In this document: piece by piece, positions 14,898-20,486 of the stretch | Numbering within the stretch: position 1 is the stretch's first letter | Layout of the letters: every line of letters starts with the position of its first letter | Assembly: GCA_025453925.1 (NCBI GenBank) | Contig: JALOPK010000017.1 | Coordinates: 1 to 20,486 of the forward strand | Direction of reading: 5' to 3' | Length of the DNA: 20,486 nucleotides | From: Candidatus Eiseniibacteriota bacterium | GTDB lineage: Bacteria > JAFGKV01 | Notes under the pieces: model-generated | The model's database searches: none | The model's input: the letters and a program-made list of their open reading frames with translations, nothing else | Told to the model about the DNA's origin: nothing | Position numbers and translations under genes: made by a program

Positions 14898-17090
14898 CTA
14901 TTCGGGAGGCAGCTCTGACTCTGCGCGCTCCCGCCCCACCGTGTCGGGATAGAGACAGGGGTCGCGCCGCGCCGCTTCGATGATCGTGAGCCGGTCATTC
15001 GCGGCGTCTCTCCGCGCCGCAACGACCCGGTAGGCGAAGGCGCCTTGGCTCGTCCCGCCCCGTAACTCAATGACCTCGAAGCCGGTGAATGACGGGATGG
15101 CGGCCAGACCCTGGCACGCGGCGTCTTGGGGCTGCACGAAGACCTTGAGCCGATGGGCATCATCTACTGTGACGGTCTCGAGGAACGATGGATCCAGCTC
15201 GACGCGCGCCTTGCCGTGCACGAGGGTGCCCTCGCCGAAATCCTCGACCCAGTTACCGGCCGTCGCCTGGACCCCGAGGGCGGTCGGCCCCCGCGAAGTC
15301 CTCACGATTGATCGCATGGCGCCGCTTCCGGCGAACCCGCCGGAGTAGTACACCCCGAACCCGTCGGGCGAGGCGCTCTCACCATACACGCCATACGTGA
15401 TTCCCGTTGTCGCCGAAACAACGCCGTGCACCCCGCGGCCTGACGTGGATGCGCTCTCGAACTTCCCGCCGTAGGTGGCGCCGGTCGTCGCCGAGGCCAG
15501 GGCATACACCCCTCGTCCCGAAATCGAGGAATTCCCGAACTTCCCGCCGTAGGTCGTGCCTTCTGTCGCACTCGCTTCTCCGTAGACGCCCCGGCCACCC
15601 GTGGCTGCCGTCCAGCCCCCGACGCCATAAGGAGTACCCGTCGTGGCCGGAGCCCGGCCGTAGACTCCCCGGCCGGAGGGGGATGAGGTTTCGCCCCAGA
15701 TGCCGTATGCATAGCCACTGGTGGCCGTGGCAAAACCGTATACCCCATAACCCGAACTGGAGTAGGTCATCCCAAAGACGCCGCGGGCACTGCCGGTTGA
15801 GGATGTTCCTACGCCTCGGACCCCGCTTCCATCCGGTGATGGGCTGATGCCATGGACGCCGGCGGCAGCCCCCACGCTCGAGGAGGCGAGCCCATAGACC
15901 CCGCTTCCACCCGTGGACGCGACCTCGCCTCGCACGCCAACCGGTTCGCCCGTGGTGGCCAGCGCTCTGCCGAGCACGGAGTATCCATTCGGCGAGACCG
16001 AGGTGCCATAGAGGCCGCATGGGGAGCCGGAGCTAGCCGAGTTCTGCCCGTATACGCCGTAGCCAAGGGACGAGAAGCTCTCCCCGTGAACGCCGCAGGT
16101 GACTCCCGAAGTGGCGCTGGCGAGTCCGTGGACCGCGGTGCCCGAGGTGGAGACGCACTGCCCCGACACCGCAACGCCATTTCCGCTCGGGGCGAGGTTG
16201 ATGGCCCGCATGCCATACCCATCGGGTGAATCGCTCTGGCCGATCACGCCGCTTGCCACACTTGTCGTCGCCGATGCCCATCCGTGCACACCGATCCCCT
16301 CGATGGCGCTGGATCTCCCCATCACGCCGACGCCGTACAGCGCCTCCTCCGAGGCCTCGCCGTACACCCCCTCGCCATACTGCCACGTGGTTGCACCGCG
16401 CACTCCCCGATACCCAACGCCGCGCACTCCCGCGCCGCTTGACGACATACTCCTGCCGTAGACGCCCGTCGCCTCGCCGGTGGTTGCCGACGCGTACCCG
16501 TGGACGCCATTGCCCGAGGATGCACAGCTTGTGCCGAACACTCCCGACGGCTGGCCGGAGGTGGCGGTCGCCGTCCCCTTCACGCCACATCCTCCGGTCG
16601 AGTACGCGACGCCTTCCACGGCCGGAGATGCGCCGCCCGCCGCCGTGTTCGTCGCCCTGAACACGGCCTCGCCGCCGACACTGGTCTCCCCGGACACCTC
16701 GGTACCGGGAACAAGGCCGCTCGCCATGTATGCATATGCCGTGGAGCTGATCCGTTGGCGGGGGACCTGGGGGTCGCCGGCGATGGTGACGTCGAGCCAG
16801 CGGTCGCCATCGAAGTCGTCAACGATGGAGGGCTGTGGCGCCTCTCCCAGAAGGGCCGAGAAGACGCCGCCGGTCACGACGACGTCGCGGATGCCGCTGT
16901 CCCACAGCATGGTTCCGCCGATCGCGGCATCGAAGAACCTGAACTGCATGGGGTAGGTGCCGTCAGCCGGCGGGCTGCCGGACGCATCAGCCACTCTGCC
17001 CTGGTAACTGATGACCCGGGGGATCTCGGCGCCGGAGGCCGAGCACAGCGTCGCGGTCAGCGCCGCGGCAGCGAAGACTACGTTTCTCAT
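14898..17090 (-). CDS. Secreted repeat fibre with GVYG 26-residue repeats
   Basis: A 730-residue exported protein. The start at ATG 17090 is chosen because ggagg lies 6 nt upstream and a signal peptide (RNVVFAAAALTATLCSASGA) begins at once; the open frame runs another 64 codons upstream but is Arg/Cys-rich there. The N-terminal head (about 22-130) has the ISYQGRV...DGTYPMQFRFFD pattern seen on many secreted proteins of uncultured bacteria. Residues about 169-586 are roughly sixteen 26-residue units, each a 14-residue (GVYGxASATTGxxY) plus a 12-residue (GVYGxSxSPxGx) half. The C-terminal domain (587-730) has WVEDFGEGTLVHGKARVELD and FEVIELRGGTSQGAFAYRVV, resembling tail-fibre-like ends. I infer an elongated extracellular or surface fibre; function unknown. 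Confidence 0.8.
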   Translation of the reverse strand: MRNVVFAAAALTATLCSASGAEIPRVISYQGRVADASGSPPADGTYPMQFRFFDAAIGGTMLWDSGIRDVVVTGGVFSALLGEAPQPSIVDDFDGDRWLDVTIAGDPQVPRQRISSTAYAYMASGLVPGTEVSGETSVGGEAVFRATNTAAGGASPAVEGVAYSTGGCGVKGTATATSGQPSGVFGTSCASSGNGVHGYASATTGEATGVYGRSMSSSGAGVRGVGYRGVRGATTWQYGEGVYGEASEEALYGVGVMGRSSAIEGIGVHGWASATTSVASGVIGQSDSPDGYGMRAINLAPSGNGVAVSGQCVSTSGTAVHGLASATSGVTCGVHGESFSSLGYGVYGQNSASSGSPCGLYGTSVSPNGYSVLGRALATTGEPVGVRGEVASTGGSGVYGLASSSVGAAAGVHGISPSPDGSGVRGVGTSSTGSARGVFGMTYSSSGYGVYGFATATSGYAYGIWGETSSPSGRGVYGRAPATTGTPYGVGGWTAATGGRGVYGEASATEGTTYGGKFGNSSISGRGVYALASATTGATYGGKFESASTSGRGVHGVVSATTGITYGVYGESASPDGFGVYYSGGFAGSGAMRSIVRTSRGPTALGVQATAGNWVEDFGEGTLVHGKARVELDPSFLETVTVDDAHRLKVFVQPQDAACQGLAAIPSFTGFEVIELRGGTSQGAFAYRVVAARRDAANDRLTIIEAARRDPCLYPDTVGRERAESELPPE
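15333..16586 (-). repeat. Coding repeat array, 78-bp period
   Basis: This is the DNA encoding the 26-residue protein units. The period at protein level is kept with alternating 14 and 12 residues nearly throughout; two units are irregular (around the GVRGVGYRGVRG and INLAPSGNGVAV stretches). At DNA level the copies are well diverged, so the array is old rather than freshly amplified. Confidence 0.8.
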
Positions 17091-17362
17091 CATGGACCTC
17101 CTCATGACATGATACGGGGCACAACAGACGCAAGGCTGAGTATGCGCGGTGCCTCTCACAATCCGCTCACACTCATCGGTCCTCCGCCTTGGCCCGGAAC
17201 CGGCTCGACGTGGAGGTGCCCCTGCAGATCCCCGGGCCGGAAGGTTGCAGGAATGGCACCCTTCGAGCATGTTGACCGGCATTCCACTACAGAACGAGTT
17301 CCCCGCGTGGTTCTCCCGGGCACACCTCTCCCGGATCAGCCGCCGCGGGTCGGGAGGACACG
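17091..17362. other. Divergent intergenic region, fibre gene / TrmB gene
   Basis: Both flanking genes are transcribed away from this 272-bp region, so it must hold two promoters. An imperfect inverted repeat, aaggttgc (17241-17248) with gcaccctt (17256-17263), 7 of 8 positions paired, could be an operator. A ttgacc at 17272 looks like a -35 box, but no matching -10 box follows at 16-18 nt. Confidence 0.45.
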
Positions 17363-18214
17363 ATGTCTGACATTCTCAAGCACCTGCTGGCCCTCGGCCT
17401 GACGCAGTATGAAGGGCAGGCATATGAGGCCCTACTGCACCAGAGTCCATTGAATGCGAGCGATATCTCCAAGATCACCGGCATCCCCCCGGGGAAGGTA
17501 TACAGCGTCCTCGAGAATCTGGTTCGGGAAGGCTTCTGCCTGATGATTCCGGGGAAGCGGAAGCGGTTTTCCGCGGTCTGCCCCAAGGCGGCGGTGGGCG
17601 GTATCGTGGACTCGCGCAGGCGGGCCGAGCTGGAGTGGGAGCAACGGGTGACCCTGGCCGCCGAGGAGCTTGACCGCCAGTACGAGGCGCGGCTGGAGAA
17701 TGACTCGACTGCGGACTACGTCAGCGTGTACACGACTCCCGAGAGCATGAAGATGAAGTTCTGGGAGCTCTGTCTCGGCAGCGCGCGACTGATCCGCGCG
17801 TTCAACAGGCCCCCCTACATGCTCGCCACCTTCTCCGCCACGGCACAGCGGGACAAGAGGAACCTGGAAGCTTTGACCCAGAAGGGGATCGAGGTGCGCA
17901 CAGTATGCGAGGCCGATGGCGTCAACCCCCAGGAGCTCGAGGCCTTCGCCGACGCCTGTGCGCGGAGCGGGCAGATCGTCAGGCTCTCGGGCAAATTGCC
18001 CCTCAAGCTTCACATCTTCGATCAGGATGCGGTACTCCTCACGCTGACGGATCACCCCTTCTGCCGCCGGATGTGCTACTCCCTGCTGATCAAGCACGCG
18101 GCGCATGCCGCTGCCATGATCGAGCTCTTCGAATCCTATTGGGAACGAGCACTGCCCCTTGCAGACCACGTCGCGGCGGGGCGCGCGTTCCGAGAGGAAC
18201 GCCGCACCGCCTGA
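17363..18214 (+). CDS. TrmB-family transcriptional regulator
   Basis: A 283-residue protein with ggagg 5 nt before its ATG. The N-terminal winged helix matches TrmB: LLALGLTQYEGQAYEALL (8-25), recognition helices in NASDISKITGIPPGKVYSVLENLVREG (31-57), then the wing (GKRKRFSAV). A helical linker (about 85-115) and a C-terminal ligand/effector domain of the PLD-like type seen in TrmB relatives follow. TrmB proteins often respond to sugars in archaea; in bacteria most are uncharacterised. It faces the fibre gene across a shared promoter region, so control of that gene, or of itself, is plausible but unproven. Confidence 0.88.
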   Translation: MSDILKHLLALGLTQYEGQAYEALLHQSPLNASDISKITGIPPGKVYSVLENLVREGFCLMIPGKRKRFSAVCPKAAVGGIVDSRRRAELEWEQRVTLAAEELDRQYEARLENDSTADYVSVYTTPESMKMKFWELCLGSARLIRAFNRPPYMLATFSATAQRDKRNLEALTQKGIEVRTVCEADGVNPQELEAFADACARSGQIVRLSGKLPLKLHIFDQDAVLLTLTDHPFCRRMCYSLLIKHAAHAAAMIELFESYWERALPLADHVAAGRAFREERRTA

Positions 18215-18452
18215 GGGCTCGGCACCCCGCGGCCCTTTGAGGACTTCGGGAATCGAAGCTCGGCTGGGGCCGCAGATGACTCTGCCCCGGCGTGGGGGAC
18301 GGCCTCGTGCCGACATGAGCATGGTGGCTGACACCATGTGGGGCGCAACGTGTCGTGCCATAGACCATGTGGAATCGTCTCTGCCGGGGGATGAACGACC
18401 GTGAAGCGGTGCTCTTCCAGCGGCCGAGGGATGCACATGGGCACACTCATGC
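18215..18452. other. Spacer, nothing recognised
   Basis: No gene, promoter or insertion-sequence end could be identified between the TrmB stop and the transposase remnant. The transposase frame is open only from 18405 and the residues before 18453 do not resemble IS630 proteins. Confidence 0.5.
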
Positions 18453-18824
18453 TTGAGGTTCCTGAAGACATCCTGGTGGGCGAGACTCCCGCAGGGCTTC
18501 GAATTGCAGGCGGTGCTGGACAACCTGAGCGCGCACAAGGGCCCGAGTGTGAAGACGTGGCTGAAGAAACACCCACGCGTCCACTTCCATTTCACTCCTA
18601 CAGGTAGTTCGTGGCTCAATCTCATCGAACGCTGGTTCGGCGAGATCGCCCGCACGCGGATTCGCTGCGGCGTGTTTCAAAGCGTCGCGCAACTCATTTC
18701 CGCCATCAACGACTACTTCGCGGAGAACAATTCAGCTCCGAGACCCTTCATATGGACCAGGGATGCCGACACGATCCTCGCCAGGATCGACCGCTGTGAA
18801 GCGTCTGTTCAGACACTACACTAG
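18453..18824 (+). pseudogene. IS630-type transposase, C-terminal remnant
   Basis: About 123 codons matching the C-terminal third of an IS630-family DDE transposase: VLDNLSAHKGPSVKTWL (second catalytic Asp), HFHFTPTGSSWLNLIERWFGEIARTRI (catalytic Glu), CGVFQSVAQLISAINDYF and PFIWTRDADTIL. The second Asp and the Glu, 36 residues apart, are intact, but the N-terminal DNA-binding part and first catalytic Asp are missing; the frame closes at 18402-18404. Full-length members have roughly 340-360 residues, so this is a dead fragment. I see no inverted repeats flanking it. It abuts the orphan domain downstream. Confidence 0.88.
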
Positions 18825-18826
18825 CC

Positions 18827-19141
18827 GGAGGGGCGGCGGTAGCTGAGAACCCTTGGCGAGACCAGGTCGTGCTGATTGAGGTGGCAGGGCGGATGCCGGT
18901 GGAGGGAGATGCGAGGATGGTGGTGACGGTGCCGCACCAGAATGCAATGACGGTTTCAGTGTTCGACCTGTTGAGACGACGGGTGCGGGTCGTGGTGGAG
19001 GGCGTACGTCCGGCCGGCGTGCATCCCGTGGTGTGGGATTGCCACGATGGTGGGGGCGCCAGGGTGCCCGCTGGTGTCTGCGTGTGCATGGCGAGGTGCG
19101 GGAGACAGACGGCATCGACGCGCATGGTGGTGATGCGGTAG
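18827..19141 (+). pseudogene. Orphan FlgD-Ig-like C-terminal domain of an exported protein
   Basis: A 104-codon stretch that reads as the C-terminal domain of a large secreted protein, without the rest. AENPWRDQV resembles the usual 'PNPF/PNPAR' domain entry. 'ARMVVTVPHQNAMTVSVFDLLRRRV' then AGVHPVVWDCHDGGGARVPAGV and a final 'TASTRMVVMR' follow the FlgD-Ig / sorting-domain pattern (compare ...VFDVxGRRV...AGxHxVxWDGxDxxGxxVxSGVYxxRL). Several consensus positions have become Cys (WDC, GVCVCMARC), as expected for decay. The frame is open at the start and there is no start codon or ribosome binding site. It begins immediately after the transposase stop. Confidence 0.7.
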
Positions 19142-19454
19142 GGTAGGGGAGGTTGCGCCCCACTGCCTTGCCTTGGGGTCTTCGGGTAGTCCCTTCTGCA
19201 GACGATTCTTGCCCGGTGGGTTGAGAATCGATTGACGCATGCCAGGGCGCGGGTTACGTTGCATTCATTGTCTCCTCCGTGGATCTGGCCTGTCAAGGCA
19301 GGTTGCTGGCGTTCACAGAAGCGCCGCGCAGTGCCCGGGAGACGGAATCCTGTGCTCGCCATGCTGGCAGCACGGCCGCACGCTGCCACCTGTGGCGCGC
19401 ACGGGGTAACACTCATTCGAGTGACCAGTGCGGCAGACAGAAGGTGAGGTGCCC
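19142..19454. other. Spacer with possible promoter and hairpin
   Basis: Non-coding. A hairpin (cgattct 19203-19209 with agaatcg 19224-19230) is followed by a possible sigma-70 promoter: ttgacg (19232-19237), 17-nt spacer, tacgtt (19255-19260). The -35 box is good and the -10 box is poor. It would read toward the gene starting at 19455. Confidence 0.35.
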
Positions 19455-19718
19455 ATGAGAGCCATGCTCATCGCGATCCTGATGCTGGCGGCCGTGTCGG
19501 CTCAGGCCGCGCCGGTCTTGGTATGGGATCGAGATAGCGGTGAGACCTTGAATGATCCCCTTGGCGCCGGCATGGTGGGAACTGAGTTCGCCGTGGCCCG
19601 CGCACTTCAGGCCCTGGGTCATCAGGTCACCACTCTCAGCAGTCTCCCGGTCGACCTCAGCGGCTATGACGCGATCTTCGTGCTGACCTCGTGGGGTTGT
19701 TGAGGGGCGAGCAACTAC

Positions 19719-19737
19719 CTTGTGCAGTCTGCACAAG
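19719..19737 (+). promoter_or_regulatory. SECIS-like hairpin downstream of in-frame UGA
   Basis: cttgtgca (19719-19726) pairs perfectly with tgcacaag (19730-19737) around a 3-nt gtc loop. The loop begins 23 nt after the UGA at 19701-19703 and starts with G, both in the range described for bacterial SECIS elements. The apical part closely resembles that of E. coli fdhF (tgcaggtctgca). The bulged U known from fdhF is not present. Confidence 0.4.
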
Positions 19738-20135
19738 TCTCGCTGATCAACTACCTGCAGAGCGGCGGCAGTATCTACTTCGAAGGCACTGAGTTCGGCT
19801 ACTACCATGCCCCCGGAGGAAGCTACAACTACGGGTTGTGGGAGTACCTCGGGACGCAGTTCGGCGGTGACGGAAACCAGGTGAACAACGTCAGCCAGGT
19901 CATCGGCCAAGACCAGTGGTACGGCGCGGCCATGCACTTTGGCTACCCCTACGGCCAGGAACCGGACTACTACGTTGACATCTTCACGCCCTCCGGCGCC
20001 GGAAGTCTCCAGCAGTTCTCCGACCAACTCGACCGGGGGCGCGTGGTCTCCCACGTCGGGGCCACCCGCGGCTATCGGACCATCGTGAGCGGCGTCTGCT
20101 TCTGCGCGTTCTCGGAGAACGCGCCGATGTCCACG

Positions 20136-20259
20136 CAGCAGCGGCTCATGAACCGGATCGTGAACTTCCTGCTCGGCGATGATGCCGTCCCACCGGCCAG
20201 CAGCGGCTCATGAACCGGATCGTGAACTTCCTGCTCGGCGATGATGCCGTCCCACCGGC
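20136..20259. repeat. Perfect 62-bp tandem duplication
   Basis: Bases 20136-20197 and 20198-20259 are identical in all 62 positions. The identity stops at both outer edges (g vs c before, c vs g after). The duplicated stretch encodes QQRLMNRIVNFLLGDDAVPP in the first copy. Because 62 is not a multiple of 3 it changes frame. Confidence 0.97.
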
Positions 20260-20486
20260 GGCGCCAGGCGGTCCGACGGTAGAAGTGTCCGGCACCACGC
20301 TCCAACTCACGTGGGACCCCGTGACCCAGGACGCGGGGGGGAATCCCGAGTCTGTCGATTCGTATCTTGTCGAACGGGCCACGGTCATGAGCGGACCGTG
20401 GACTCCGCTCGGGATGACCCTTGCCCCATCCTTCAGCGATTCGCCGTGGTGTTTGGGAGATCCGGCGGTGAACTGCATGTATCGCA

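Larger units (their letters stand above)
19455..20486 (+). pseudogene. Exported FN3-containing protein, interrupted; runs off the window
   Basis: The start at ATG 19455 has ggtgagg 5 nt upstream and a signal peptide (LIAILMLAAVSAQA) follows. The next part reads 'VLVWDRDSGETLNDPLGAG', 'ALQALGHQVTTLSSLP', 'YDAIFVL' and, beyond an in-frame UGA at 19701-19703, 'LINYLQSGGSIYFEGTEFGY'. This is the pattern of extracellular proteins with a flavodoxin-like/glutamine-amidotransferase-like fold. The same frame stays open to 20213. An exact 62-bp duplication (20136-20259) then shifts the frame; from 20225 the other frame gives 'PGGPTVEVSGTTLQLTWDPVT', a fibronectin type III domain continuing past the window. 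So there are two lesions, or one recoded UGA plus one lesion. I call it a pseudogene provisionally; the UGA is discussed as a possible selenocysteine codon. Confidence 0.7.

Noticed and set aside
17091-17282. A 64-codon N-terminal extension of the fibre protein
   Set aside because: A signal peptide with a good ribosome binding site starts at 17090, and the extension is Arg/Cys-rich and would bury the signal peptide.
17272-17300. Sigma-70 promoter for the TrmB gene with -35 ttgacc
   Set aside because: No acceptable -10 box is found at 16-18 nt spacing.
17432-18655. A 407-codon open frame on the minus strand
   Set aside because: It runs opposite both the TrmB gene and the transposase remnant, which are recognisable proteins on the plus strand; its product matches nothing.

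Overview
The window is high-GC bacterial DNA with densely packed genes on both strands. The organism is Gram-negative: a TolC-type outer-membrane factor, a periplasmic adaptor, a TonB/ExbB/ExbD energiser, lipoprotein and Sec signals are all present. A TrmB-type regulator, a six-bladed beta-propeller protein with the EGEGPGE motif, a GVYG-repeat secreted fibre with an ISYQG head, and a degraded FlgD-Ig-like (PNPF-type) C-terminal domain together suggest an uncultured lineage of the FCB/Eisenbacteria/Latescibacteria kind. That placement is inference; there is no rRNA or marker gene here to settle it. No tRNA, rRNA or CRISPR array was seen.

Layout. 1-657: non-coding mosaic of short repeats. 658-1941: exported beta-propeller protein. 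1942-2638: empty spacer. 2639-4028: ECF sigma factor, an 85-residue one-TM protein overlapping it by 4 nt, and a membrane-anchored Spy/CpxP/CnrX-like periplasmic protein, an arrangement like the CnrYXH metal-sensing triad. 4220-10097: CBM9/DOMON-like lipoprotein, TolC-type outer-membrane factor, MacA-type adaptor, MacB-type ATPase and MacB-type permease, probably one transcription unit. 10251-12547: TonB-like protein, a spacer packed with 7-bp and 8-bp tandem repeats, then exbB and exbD. 12712-12966: DUF4342 protein.

13218-17090 is on the minus strand: a secreted fibre of about sixteen 26-residue repeats, and a stand-alone LytTR regulator followed by ribonuclease D with a perfect hairpin filling the gap between them. 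17363-18214 (plus strand): TrmB-family regulator, divergent from the fibre gene. 18215-20486 is a decaying accessory zone: the C-terminal third of an IS630-type transposase, the orphan C-terminal domain of an exported protein, and at the right edge an exported protein gene with two anomalies. The first is an in-frame UGA followed by a hairpin resembling a bacterial SECIS element. The second is an exact 62-bp tandem duplication that throws a downstream fibronectin-III domain out of frame.

How the genes may work together (inference): the sigma/small membrane protein/periplasmic sensor triad would sense envelope or metal stress and turn on the adjacent tripartite ABC efflux system; TonB-ExbB-ExbD energises outer-membrane transport. 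The most interesting points are the UGA/SECIS-like site, the 62-bp duplication, the CnrYXH-like efflux locus, the heptamer arrays and the 14+12-residue fibre repeat.
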